Below are positions 27,015-34,645 of a DNA stretch of 64,000 bases, one piece after another. Numbering within the stretch: position 1 is the first letter of the stretch; each line of letters starts with the position of its first letter. This DNA comes from Actinomycetales bacterium (GTDB lineage: Bacteria > Actinomycetota > Actinomycetes > S36-B12). Below the pieces are notes generated by a model. It saw only the letters and a program-made list of their open reading frames with translations, was not told the DNA's origin and ran no database searches. The position numbers and the translations under genes are program-made. Where the stretch lies: positions 119,123 to 183,122 of the forward strand of contig WGLX01000003.1 of NCBI GenBank assembly GCA_016125355.1, given 5' to 3'.

Positions 27015-28064
27015 CTAGCGAGTGGCCGCGCCCCGGACCAAGCGAACGGACCGAACGGCGACGACGAGCCACACGATGATCAGGATCACCGCACCGAGGG
27101 CACCGAACGCCTCGATCCCGGGAGCGTCCAGGGCATTGCCGACGCCCGTGATGGCCAGGGTCATGGCCGCGACGGGGAACACGAACCCCCACCAGCCCGG
27201 GTGGAACGGCACACCGCTCTCCCGGTGGATGCGGCGCAACTCGAATCCGGCGAAGGCCGCCCACCACAGGCCCACACCGATACCCATCATGGACACCACG
27301 AGCCCACCGGTCGCCGAGTCGAATCCGGGCAGGCCCGCCTTCCCCGCAGCCTGCAGTTGGCGCAGCAGGGCGAACCCGAGGATGCCGGCCGGCGCCAGCG
27401 GAATGAAGAGGGACGGCGCGAGCTGGGGCAAGGCCCTGGGCCTCAGCGCGATCCGGATCACCAGCATCGTGAAGATGACGAGGTAGAGCACCACCCCCAC
27501 GCCGAAGAACAGGAAGCCCACGAACAGCAGCCAGGTCCCCTGCTCCGGATACAACGCCGCCACGGGCAGCAGGCCGAGCGGCACGACGAGGTTCATGACC
27601 GGCGGGATGAGCCAGCCGCCGTGAACGGACGCGAGGTCGTTCGTGTTGGAGGCGATCGCGCCGGCCCATGCGATGCCGAGCACCAGTGACAGGACGACGC
27701 CGACGACGAGCAGGACGATGTCGACCCACACCGCCACCGACGTGGCGACGAGCTCCGGCCCCACCTTCCCCCAGGCGACGGCCAGCACGAGCATGCCAGC
27801 CGGCAGGGTCGCCAGCATGACCCCGTGGCCGGGATCCGCCAGCTCGGCCATCAGGGACTCGCGGTTCGCCAGCCGCACCGCGTACCTCGGCCAGAGGACG
27901 ATCGCGAGCAGGCTGGCTAGCAGCAGGAATCCGACCGCGACCCACGCGAGCCCATCGATGCCCCAGGTCTCCCCTTGCATGAGCACGACCACGGACGTCG
28001 CGGCCGTGCCGAGCACGGCGCCGAACCAAGCAGGGTGCCGGTGCACCTGCGGAGCGTTCATCAT
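27015..28064 (-). CDS. TehA/SLAC1-type membrane transporter
   Basis: A 349-residue protein with about ten membrane helices, of the tellurite-resistance/dicarboxylate transporter (TDT) family. The start HPAWFGAVLGTAATSVV and later helices (PPVMNLVVPLGLLPVAALYP, SLFIPLAPAGILGF, FHPGWWGFVFPVAAMTLAI) match the ten-helix anion-channel fold. It could export sulfite, a dicarboxylate or another small anion. GGGGAGGAAC is just upstream. A perfect palindrome resembling a CsoR-family operator lies in its promoter, shared with the divergent small membrane protein. Confidence 0.85.
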   Translation of the reverse strand: MMNAPQVHRHPAWFGAVLGTAATSVVVLMQGETWGIDGLAWVAVGFLLLASLLAIVLWPRYAVRLANRESLMAELADPGHGVMLATLPAGMLVLAVAWGKVGPELVATSVAVWVDIVLLVVGVVLSLVLGIAWAGAIASNTNDLASVHGGWLIPPVMNLVVPLGLLPVAALYPEQGTWLLFVGFLFFGVGVVLYLVIFTMLVIRIALRPRALPQLAPSLFIPLAPAGILGFALLRQLQAAGKAGLPGFDSATGGLVVSMMGIGVGLWWAAFAGFELRRIHRESGVPFHPGWWGFVFPVAAMTLAITGVGNALDAPGIEAFGALGAVILIIVWLVVAVRSVRLVRGAATR

Positions 28065-28075
28065 GTTCCTCCCCT

Positions 28076-28091
28076 ATACCCCATGGGGTAT
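28076..28091. promoter_or_regulatory. CsoR-family-like operator palindrome
   Basis: ATACCCCATGGGGTAT is a perfect 16-bp palindrome. CsoR, RcnR and CstR repressors bind sites of the type ATACCC(C)-n-(G)GGGTAT. The divergent -10 box TATCTT (28089-28094) overlaps the right arm, and TATAGG on the other strand overlaps the left arm, so a bound repressor would block both genes. Confidence 0.7.
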
Positions 28092-28100
28092 CTTAGGGAT

Positions 28101-28598
28101 ATGTGCGAAGCGATGCAGACCATGCGGCTCTGGCCGGGGCGCCGCTGGTGGGCAGCGCTCGTCGGAGGTGTCGTGACGATGCTGCTCGTGGCCCTTCCGA
28201 CCGCGGTCATTCCGAACCCGGTGTTCGGACGTGCCATCGGCGTGACGTGGTGGTCCTACCCCGTCGTCGTCATCACCGGCATCCTCGGCGGCCTGCTCAT
28301 CGCCACCTACGTCCGCGTCACTCCATCGGTCCCCGAGGAGCCGGAGTCGGAGTCGGAGATCGAGCGTGATCGCCCGATGACGCTCGGCGCCGTAGGCGGG
28401 CTCGTGTCGTTCTTCGCCGTCGGCTGCCCGGTCTGCAACAAGATCGTGCTCCTCGCCCTCGGCGCATCAGGGGCCGTCACCTGGTTCGCTCCGATCCAGC
28501 CCTACCTGGCTCTCGCGTCGATCGCCCTGATGGTGTGGGCCCTGCGCGCGCGACTGAAGGGAGAGGTGGCCTGCGCCATCTCGACGCCGGTGGCGTAG
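28101..28598 (+). CDS. Small membrane protein with CPVC motif
   Basis: A 165-residue protein with about four membrane helices and no family that I can name. Helices lie near residues 15-35, 45-65, 95-115 and 125-145. A FFAVGCPVCNKIVLL segment in the third helix has a CxxC pair that could bind copper or a persulfide or act in redox transfer. A cysteine near the end (GEVACAIS) is also present. The ATG is exactly 6 nt after a TATCTT -10 box, so it is leaderless. The CsoR-like operator suggests a metal or sulfur stress role. Confidence 0.75.
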   Translation: MCEAMQTMRLWPGRRWWAALVGGVVTMLLVALPTAVIPNPVFGRAIGVTWWSYPVVVITGILGGLLIATYVRVTPSVPEEPESESEIERDRPMTLGAVGGLVSFFAVGCPVCNKIVLLALGASGAVTWFAPIQPYLALASIALMVWALRARLKGEVACAISTPVA

Positions 28599-28628
28599 CC
28601 ACGCCCGGCACGCTGACCGCGCACCCGG

Positions 28629-28640
28629 CACAATGACCGG
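28629..28640 (+). promoter_or_regulatory. Leaderless promoter -10 box of TetR gene
   Basis: CACAAT (28629-28634) with 6 nt to the ATG at 28641. Less close to consensus than the others. Confidence 0.35.
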
Positions 28641-29210
28641 ATGCCGCGCATCGCCGCCGACACCGTCGCGAGGAATCGTGAACTGCGAATGTCCGCGCTC
28701 ATGGACGCGGCCTCGACGGCCCTGATGGGCAACGGGAGGTTCACGGTCGACGAGGTGACGTCGGCCGCAGGCCTCTCCCGTTCAGCGTTCTACGAGTACT
28801 TCGCGAGCGCCGACGACCTGACGAACGCGGTGCTGTCGCGCGAGCTCGACGCCATGCTCGTCGAGCTCGCTGCCGTCGACGAGATGGACGCGCCGGTCTC
28901 CGCCCGTGTGCACGCCTGGGTCCGCATCCGTCTGGCGCAGTCGAGCAGTCGTGGCGAGCGACTCTTCGAACACGCGGCACCGGCAGACTCGCGCCGCCCC
29001 CTGAGCGATGCTCTCGACCGGACGCTCACTGCTGCACCATGGGCAGACGCCTCGCGGGCGCGGGACTACATCGTGGCACTGACCGATGCCGGCATGCGTC
29101 GCCTGCGGTCGGGCGTCGCGGATCCCGACGACGAGCTCACTGCCATCATGACCGTGGTCCATCCCCTGCTCACCGTCCCACTGCTCACCGATGAAGGGAA
29201 CTCCCCATGA
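28641..29210 (+). CDS. TetR family transcriptional regulator
   Basis: A 189-residue regulator. Residues about 12-58 form the TetR helix-turn-helix (MDAASTALMGNGRFTVDEVTSAAGLSRSAFYEYFASADDLT in content, with the recognition helix GLSRSAFYEYF). The C-terminal half is all-helical and binds an unknown ligand. It overlaps the downstream peptidase gene by 4 nt (ATGA), so it likely regulates its own two-gene operon. Confidence 0.88.
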   Translation: MPRIAADTVARNRELRMSALMDAASTALMGNGRFTVDEVTSAAGLSRSAFYEYFASADDLTNAVLSRELDAMLVELAAVDEMDAPVSARVHAWVRIRLAQSSSRGERLFEHAAPADSRRPLSDALDRTLTAAPWADASRARDYIVALTDAGMRRLRSGVADPDDELTAIMTVVHPLLTVPLLTDEGNSP

Positions 29211-29944
29211 CCCGACCGCGCCGCATCCTCGCGTCGAGTGGCGGCTTCCTGCCGACCGGACTGTGGGGTGTCGTCCGGCCGGGCGGCATCATCCTGCGCG
29301 CGCTCGAGCTCAGTGGCGCGACGCGACCTCGCGTCTGCCTCGTCATGACGGCGACCGGCGACGATCCTGCCTACCTCGCCATGATGTACTCCGCGCTCGC
29401 CGACGTCGGTTGCGATGTCGACCATCTCGCCCTGTTCCCCCAGCCGAACCGCCGCCCCGCCGACGCACTCGGTGCCGCCGATGTCGTGTGGGTTGGCGGC
29501 GGCAGCGTCGCCAACCTGCTCGCGCTGTGGCGCCTCCACGGCGTCGACGAGGCGATGCACGATGCGTGGCAGCGTGGCGCGGTGCTCGGTGGCGTGAGCG
29601 CCGGGTCGATCTGCTGGCACGTGGGCGGCACCACGGATTCCTTCGGCAGCGATCTTCAACTGGTGAGCAACGGCCTGGCGTTCCTGCCCTACGGGAACGG
29701 GGTGCACTACGACTCCGAGGAGCAGCGCCGGCCGCTCCTCCAACGCCTGGTCGCCTCCGGCGAGCTGCCCGAGTCCTACGCGACAGACGACCGGATCGGA
29801 CTCCTCTACGAGGGCACCGAACCCGTTGAGGTCGTTGCGGATCGGGAGCCACTGGACCCGGAGAATGCGCCGGCCGCCTACCGCGTCGAAGCGGAAGGCG
29901 GCCAGGCGGTCGAATCAGTGCTGCCCGTCGGGCGGCTGCACTAG
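29207..29944 (+). CDS. Peptidase E / S51 family protein
   Basis: A 245-residue class I glutamine amidotransferase-like serine peptidase of the S51 group (dipeptidase E, cyanophycinase). The nucleophile serine sits in GGVSAGSICW and the strand VVWVGGGSVANLLALW is typical. An ATGA overlap with the TetR gene shows translational coupling. Natural members cut Asp-X dipeptides, but distant ones have other roles; the substrate here is unknown. The 3' end overlaps a convergent gene by 4 nt (CTAG). Confidence 0.85.
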   Translation: MTRPRRILASSGGFLPTGLWGVVRPGGIILRALELSGATRPRVCLVMTATGDDPAYLAMMYSALADVGCDVDHLALFPQPNRRPADALGAADVVWVGGGSVANLLALWRLHGVDEAMHDAWQRGAVLGGVSAGSICWHVGGTTDSFGSDLQLVSNGLAFLPYGNGVHYDSEEQRRPLLQRLVASGELPESYATDDRIGLLYEGTEPVEVVADREPLDPENAPAAYRVEAEGGQAVESVLPVGRLH

Positions 29945-30435
29945 CTCACGCGGGAGGCGTGCGCCTCGGCATCCTTGACGAGGTCCTGCAGCTGCGTCGT
30001 GGCGGCGGTGAGATCCCCGTCCCAGTGCTGTGCACGCACGTTCCACATCACCGTCTCCTGGGCTTCGAGGAGCTGGTCGCGCATAGTGTGCGGTGCCGCG
30101 CTGCCCAGTCGGTCGAGGACACGTTGCGCTGCGGAGACCCAGGTGTGCGCCACCTGCAGGTGCTGCACCTCCTTCTCCATGTCACGCACCGCTGAGCTGG
30201 CCTTGGGTTCGTCCGGAGACATGTCCTGCAGCTGCTGCTCGACGCGCTTCACGGCCGTCTCGAGATCGGTGACCATCGGCGCGTGGGCCGACGAATGCCG
30301 AAGGTCATGCGACAACTCCTCGCAGGCCTTCTTGACATCCGTGCGCGCCGAGAAGAAGCGCTCATCGGAACGATGCGGCTTGTGCTTGGCGGCTGAACGG
30401 CTGAGGCGGTTGGGACCAGACTCGTTGGTCTTCAT
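29941..30435 (-). CDS. Coiled-coil hypothetical protein
   Basis: A 164-residue protein I do not recognise. The N-terminus is basic and unstructured (KHKPHRSDERFF), followed by three long amphipathic helices with heptad-like Leu/Val/Met spacing (for example VTDLETAVKRVEQQLQDM and ASSAVRDMEKEVQHLQ) and an aromatic NVRAQHWDGD near the end. No signal peptide is seen. The ATG at 30435 has AAGGAG upstream. Its stop codon overlaps the convergent peptidase stop within the CTAG tetramer. Role unknown. Confidence 0.65.
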   Translation of the reverse strand: MKTNESGPNRLSRSAAKHKPHRSDERFFSARTDVKKACEELSHDLRHSSAHAPMVTDLETAVKRVEQQLQDMSPDEPKASSAVRDMEKEVQHLQVAHTWVSAAQRVLDRLGSAAPHTMRDQLLEAQETVMWNVRAQHWDGDLTAATTQLQDLVKDAEAHASRVS

Positions 30436-30861
30436 GGTGCGCTCCTTCACGCGGTAGACCCTGCAAGAGCGGCTGTACAACTCCATTCTTGTTCGCTCGT
30501 CAACCCGTCGCATCTGATTGCGCAAACCGGTGACGGAGGTCACCTGACGGCGCCAAGATTCCGCTGCCGCGAGGTCCGGCCTGTCGCAAGGTCGTCGCGA
30601 TCGGTCACGCGGTCGACATCGACGCCGGAGTGTCGGCCATCCAGCTAGCCCTCTGAGATCCCACGAAAACGGACGTTCAGTCATTTTGTTCGATCAAAAT
30701 GATTTGCCCTATTCGAGAAGTTTGGTAATAGCCATGGAGCCGTATTCCCTCGTGGTTCTGGCTACTTCTGGATGTATCCACCTCTCCGCACGTCTGACCA
30801 GTCATATTGACCGATCATGACTACCTGACCACACTTATGGGTGTCGAAGGAGGTGGAGGCC
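30436..30861. promoter_or_regulatory. 426-bp divergent intergenic region with regulatory elements
   Basis: An AT-rich part (about 30660-30830) is unlike the surrounding DNA. It contains a hairpin TCATTTTG/CAAAATGA with a 6-nt loop (30681-30702), a TTGCCC (30704-30709) and TAATAG (30726-30731) promoter-like pair spaced by 16 nt, and an ATTGACCGATCA motif at 30806-30817 flanked by TGACC half sites, which recurs at the surface-protein genes. Confidence 0.55.
30806..30817 (+). promoter_or_regulatory. Surface-regulon motif copy (metalloprotease)
   Basis: ATTGACCGATCA, about 45 bp before the metalloprotease start, with further TGACCA and TGACC half sites on both sides. It matches the element CAATTGACCGATCA found upstream of the surface protein, the collagen-like protein and the LuxR regulator. 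Confidence 0.6.
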
Positions 30862-31620
30862 ATGACCAGGACGACAACCCGCTGGTTCGCAGCAGCTGCT
30901 GCATCCGTTGCTGCCTTCGCCCTGATGACCGCGCCGATCGCCTCGGCGACCATCCCGGTCGAAGCGGCCAAGACCACCGCCACCAAGACGGCAACGTCCG
31001 CCGCAGCGCAGGCCGCTGTCGCCGCCGACTACGTCTCGATCTTCGCCGACCAGGCACCCACGCTGAGCGGGGCCGGCTGGGCCACCTGCCCGTCGCCGAT
31101 CACGTGGAGCGTGGACACCAGCGCCCTTCCCGCGGACGAGGTCGACGCCCAGGTGGCCAACCTGCAGGCCGCCTTCGACGTGTGGAGCCAGGCGTCCGGA
31201 CTGGTCTTCCAGTACGCCGGAACCACGTCGCTCACCTACGATGACGGCGCCTTCAACGTGACGGCGGCCGACGGCAGTGCCCAGCCCGAGCGCAGCATCT
31301 ACCTCGACTTCGTCCGCGACTCCGCCTCAGCCCGGCTGGGCAACGGCGTCGTCGGACTGGCCTCCCCCTCTGCGGTGTGGCAGTCGAGCATGGAGATCGT
31401 CAACGGTGAGGCGGTCTTCCTCTCCGACTACGTCAGCCAAGCATCCGACAGCGAGGCCACGGCCCTCTACGTCCACGAGCTCGGCCACATCCTCGGGCTC
31501 GGGCACGCTGCCGAATCCCAGAACCGGATGTACGGGATCGTCAAGGACCAAAGCGCCCTCGGCGCCGGGGATATCAACGGTGTGCAGTCGATGCTCAAGC
31601 CCTGCACGACGGGTGCGTGA
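30862..31620 (+). CDS. Secreted metzincin-type zinc metalloprotease
   Basis: A 252-residue exported protease. Residues 1-29 form a signal peptide ending SATIP. The zinc motif HELGHILGLGH is at 205-215, the full HExxHxxGxxH signature of metzincins, with a Met-turn candidate at M223 (NRMYG). The length and the matrixin-like DVWSQASGLVFQYAG and IYLDFVRD segments agree. It should cut proteins outside the cell. The ATG at 30862 follows AAGGAGGTGG. It heads the surface-protein island and is preceded by that island's motif. A strong terminator follows. Confidence 0.88.
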   Translation: MTRTTTRWFAAAAASVAAFALMTAPIASATIPVEAAKTTATKTATSAAAQAAVAADYVSIFADQAPTLSGAGWATCPSPITWSVDTSALPADEVDAQVANLQAAFDVWSQASGLVFQYAGTTSLTYDDGAFNVTAADGSAQPERSIYLDFVRDSASARLGNGVVGLASPSAVWQSSMEIVNGEAVFLSDYVSQASDSEATALYVHELGHILGLGHAAESQNRMYGIVKDQSALGAGDINGVQSMLKPCTTGA

Positions 31621-31648
31621 TCCACGGACTTTCTGACGATCCCTCCTC

Positions 31649-31692
31649 AAGACGGCTCGGCCCCCGATCAGCAGCGGGGGCCGAGTCGTCTT
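31649..31692. terminator. Terminator hairpin between metalloprotease and sortase genes
   Basis: AAGACGGCTCGGCCCCCG pairs with CGGGGGCCGAGTCGTCTT (one mismatch) around an 8-nt loop. It lies between convergent genes and is followed by TTCTGTG on the plus strand. Likely bidirectional. Confidence 0.8.
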
Positions 31693-31720
31693 CTGTGACG
31701 CCGGAACTCCCGAGTGACCG

Positions 31721-32587
31721 CTAGCGGAGGGAGCTGCCGTCGAGCAGTACCGGGACCGAGTCCTGCGCCACGGTGCCGGCCTCCGGCACGAAGACCGACG
31801 CGGGCGTTGCGTCGACGGCCGCAGGCGAGGATGTCGAGGCCGGTGACGGAGCCGCGGACATGGTCGCGCTCGGGGTCACGGAGCCATTGATGGGCTCCGT
31901 CGGAATGGGCGTGAACAGCGGCACCGCGGTGACGACGACGTTGTCCTGATAGCCGCCATTGTTGCGGTCGTAGTAGCCGCCGCAGCTGATGAGGGTGAGG
32001 CGCGGGTCGCCGTCGACGGCGAAGAGCTCCTCGTACGGCAGGCTCTTCTTCTTGATGAACTCGCGGGACACCACCTTGTAGGGCAGATCCTCACCGGCCG
32101 ACGTCGTCACGAAGACCTTGTCCCCTGGCGACAGGTTGCCCAGGTCGTAGAACACGCCGTGCCCCTGGACCACGCCATCGCGATGCGCCACCAGGACGGC
32201 AGAGCCGCGATCGACGCCGGGTGGAACGCCGAGCTCGTACCAGCCCACGTAGCGGATGTCCTCGGGGATCTCGATGGCCCGGTTCTTGTCCAGGCCGACC
32301 GGGAAGATCTTGGTGTCGACGCCGATCGCGGGAATGCGCACCCGCTTCGGGGCGGCCACCAACTGCGGCTGGGACGGGGAGGGTGTCGCACTGGGCGAAG
32401 CGCTCGGGACCTGGCTCGGCGTCGGCGACGGAGACGGAGAGTGAGAGAAGGTGGGGCGAACGCCCGCGTTCACCTCGGCCGCCTGCTCCGACGCCTGCCA
32501 CTGCATCGCCCCGATGTAGAGCAGGCTCCCCACGATCACGGCCATGCTCGCCCAGAAGATCACGACGGCGGGACGGATGCGGGACAC
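31721..32587 (-). CDS. Class F-like sortase with C-terminal Ser/Thr/Pro tail
   Basis: A 288-residue membrane-anchored cysteine transpeptidase. Residues 8-28 form the N-terminal membrane anchor, followed by a Pro/Ser linker (44-78) and the sortase barrel (82-225). Active-site residues visible: H135 in VLVAHRDG, C202 in LTLISCGGYYDR and R208, with the class F-like NNGGYQDNVVVTAVPL. Unusually, about 65 residues of Ser/Thr/Pro-rich tail follow the barrel, ending DGSSLR. The genes upstream encode surface proteins without LPXTG but with a shared VPAGDGSS tract, probable substrates. No other sortase is in the window. Confidence 0.9.
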   Translation of the reverse strand: MSRIRPAVVIFWASMAVIVGSLLYIGAMQWQASEQAAEVNAGVRPTFSHSPSPSPTPSQVPSASPSATPSPSQPQLVAAPKRVRIPAIGVDTKIFPVGLDKNRAIEIPEDIRYVGWYELGVPPGVDRGSAVLVAHRDGVVQGHGVFYDLGNLSPGDKVFVTTSAGEDLPYKVVSREFIKKKSLPYEELFAVDGDPRLTLISCGGYYDRNNGGYQDNVVVTAVPLFTPIPTEPINGSVTPSATMSAAPSPASTSSPAAVDATPASVFVPEAGTVAQDSVPVLLDGSSLR

Positions 32588-32680
32588 CGCTGAATCCTAA
32601 CGACGACATGCGGCCGGGCCCTGATGCCCGACCTCGTGTTGGACGCACGAAATGCGGCTGGGGTTGCCCCAGGTCCCGGC

Positions 32681-32726
32681 GAAGCGAGGGGCCCGGTCCA
32701 CTGTCGTGGACCGGGCCCCTCGCTTC
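32681..32726 (-). terminator. Terminator of the surface protein gene
   Basis: A perfect 21-bp stem, GAAGCGAGGGGCCCGGTCCAC with its complement GTGGACCGGGCCCCTCGCTTC, and a 4-nt loop. It lies just 3' of the surface protein stop codon on the minus strand, 94 bp before the sortase start. The stem carries no T-tract. Confidence 0.85.
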
Positions 32727-32749
32727 ACTACGTGTCGATCAGATTCCTG

Positions 32750-34438
32750 CTACTTGCGGCTGGCCATCATCCTGGATCCGGCTGCGACGGCGCCCAGGGC
32801 ACCCGCGACGATCAGGAGGATCGCCCATGCCGGGGTGCCAGGAACCGAGGATCCGTCACCAGCAGGCACGGACGAGGGCACCACTGCCTGGCTGGGCAGG
32901 GAGGCAACGCCACCCTTGACCTGTGCCGGCAGCACGGCCTTCGCCGGCTTCTTCGCCGGAACCTTGGCCGGCTGGACAACGGCCGGCTGGACAACGGCCG
33001 GCTGGACCGGGCAGGCACCGGCCGTGGCCTGGTCGCCGAGCGCGGCGATCGCCGCGTTCATGTTGGCCGTCGCCTGAGCGTTGGCGTCGTCCTGGGAGAC
33101 GCTGCTGGTCGCACCGCTCCACTCAACCGTCGTAGGCGTGGTGCCGGCGACGCAGTACTCAGCCGATCCACCCGGCGCCGTGAACGACTGCGGCGTCACG
33201 CAGGTGCCGGTGGTGTTGCAATCCGGCGGCGGCGGCGGCGCAGCGCACACGCCCGACGTCGCACTGTCGACCTGCTCGTTGTTCACGTACAGCACGATCG
33301 TATGGGTCTTGCCGTCCTGGAACTTCGGATCAATCGTGCCGCTGCCGTGGAACTCGCCGTCCACGAGGCTACCGCTGGCGTAGGTGGTCCCGTCAATCTC
33401 CACCCGGACCGGGATGTCAGTCTCGACCTGCACCTGATAGTGCCCGGCAACGTAGTCGGCAGACCAAGCGCTGCAGCTGATGCTCACCTCGGACGTCGGC
33501 TCAATCCAGCAGACACCGTCCTCGTACGGAGCGTACTTCGCGTTGAAGGCCTCCTGTGCGCTGTTCTGAGCCTCGAGATCGATCTGCGCGATGAAGTCGG
33601 CCTTATCCTTGTCGGAGTACGGAGCCTCGAGGGTGCCGCTGATCAACGCGCCCGTCGCGGTTGCGTCCTCGATGGTCTCACCGTCCGCGCAGATGGTCTT
33701 GGTAATGGTCACCTGCTTCTCGTACTTGAAGTCCCGCTGCGGACACTGCCCGTGCGGCGTGTACGCGTCGCTGGACACGTTCACGCTAGACGAGCCCGTG
33801 GCGGACAGCGTGAAACTCTGCGCGGGGATCTCGGCGTCGGAACTCACGACCTTGGTGAACTGCACCTGTCCGCCACTCGCTGCGGCGTTCTGCGGGGACG
33901 ATGGCGAGAGGCCGCCGGGCGGCGTCACGTCTACGGCAACGGACGAGGTGTTCGTGACGGTCCACGTGACCGTGTACTCGTAGGCGTCGCTGTTATTGAG
34001 TGCGCACTCGTCACCGACCGACACGTTGCCAGCTAGTTGAGGCGCCGTGCCACATGGGCCAGTTGTGAACGGTCCATAGGACTTGGTGTACGCACTGTCG
34101 TTGTTGCCTGTGTCGCCACTGACAACGACGGAGTAGGTGACTGAGTGACTGGCGCCACCTTGAGACAATGGGTACGTGTGAGTGAAGCTGCTACCGAAAG
34201 TCGTCTGCGCCTGCAGTACGCCGTCCACACTGTCCGTAATCGTGACCTTGTTGGTGGCGTTGGAGTTGTATAGCGTCAGGTTGATGTAGAAGCCGTTCGC
34301 GCAACTGATGCTCTGCTGTTGCGTGTGCGCCGACGCAGCGGGGGCCATGACGACACCCACCAGGCCGACGAGCATCATCGACAGAGATGCGAGGAGGGCG
34401 AGAACCCTGGTCCTGCCCGAACTGAATGTTCGCTTCAT
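32750..34438 (-). CDS. Secreted cell-surface protein with C-terminal sorting-like signal
   Basis: A 562-residue surface protein. A signal peptide (residues 1-37, ending APAASA before HTQQQ) is followed by several beta-sandwich-like regions with cysteines and Asn/Ser/Thr-rich stretches, then a Cys- and Pro-rich zone (VCAAPPPPPDC). The C-terminus has a basic [17 protein letters not shown] tract, then VPAGDGSS, a hydrophobic helix (WAILLIVAGALGAVAAGS) and RMMASRK. This layout resembles a sortase signal, with VPAGDGSS in place of LPXTG. The same tract ends the collagen-like protein. Start ATG at 34438 has AAGGGG upstream. No known family. Confidence 0.8.
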   Translation of the reverse strand: MKRTFSSGRTRVLALLASLSMMLVGLVGVVMAPAASAHTQQQSISCANGFYINLTLYNSNATNKVTITDSVDGVLQAQTTFGSSFTHTYPLSQGGASHSVTYSVVVSGDTGNNDSAYTKSYGPFTTGPCGTAPQLAGNVSVGDECALNNSDAYEYTVTWTVTNTSSVAVDVTPPGGLSPSSPQNAAASGGQVQFTKVVSSDAEIPAQSFTLSATGSSSVNVSSDAYTPHGQCPQRDFKYEKQVTITKTICADGETIEDATATGALISGTLEAPYSDKDKADFIAQIDLEAQNSAQEAFNAKYAPYEDGVCWIEPTSEVSISCSAWSADYVAGHYQVQVETDIPVRVEIDGTTYASGSLVDGEFHGSGTIDPKFQDGKTHTIVLYVNNEQVDSATSGVCAAPPPPPDCNTTGTCVTPQSFTAPGGSAEYCVAGTTPTTVEWSGATSSVSQDDANAQATANMNAAIAALGDQATAGACPVQPAVVQPAVVQPAKVPAKKPAKAVLPAQVKGGVASLPSQAVVPSSVPAGDGSSVPGTPAWAILLIVAGALGAVAAGSRMMASRK

Positions 34439-34645
34439 TTCCACCCCTTCAATGGAGGGCCTGAGCCGTTAGGGCACAGCACAAGCGGATGCGACCCTTA
34501 ACCATCGCTCCGGGCATACCCGACGATCAAGGACAAAGTGAGCAATTGCCCGATCACTGGCGGTCATTGACCGCAGTTGTGAGCCGTTTGAGAGGTTCGC
34601 ACAATGAGGGCGCTCCGAGGTCTGTGAGCAGCCCCGCGGTCGTGA
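34439..34645. promoter_or_regulatory. Upstream region of the surface protein gene
   Basis: The 207-bp gap holds CAATTGCCCGATCA at 34543-34556 and a GGTCATTGACCGC palindrome-like element at 34562-34574, both related to the motif in this island. It is about 100 bp before the surface protein start. The downstream end of the glycosyltransferase gene closes the region. Confidence 0.55.
34543..34556 (+). promoter_or_regulatory. Surface-regulon motif copy (surface protein)
   Basis: CAATTGCCCGATCA, one base different from the consensus CAATTGACCGATCA. It lies about 105 bp upstream of the surface protein ATG on the minus strand. Confidence 0.55.

Noticed and set aside
26980-28029. Minus-strand frame shadowing the TehA-like gene
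   Set aside because: Arg/Gly-rich and without hydrophobic helices; the in-frame transporter is far better supported.
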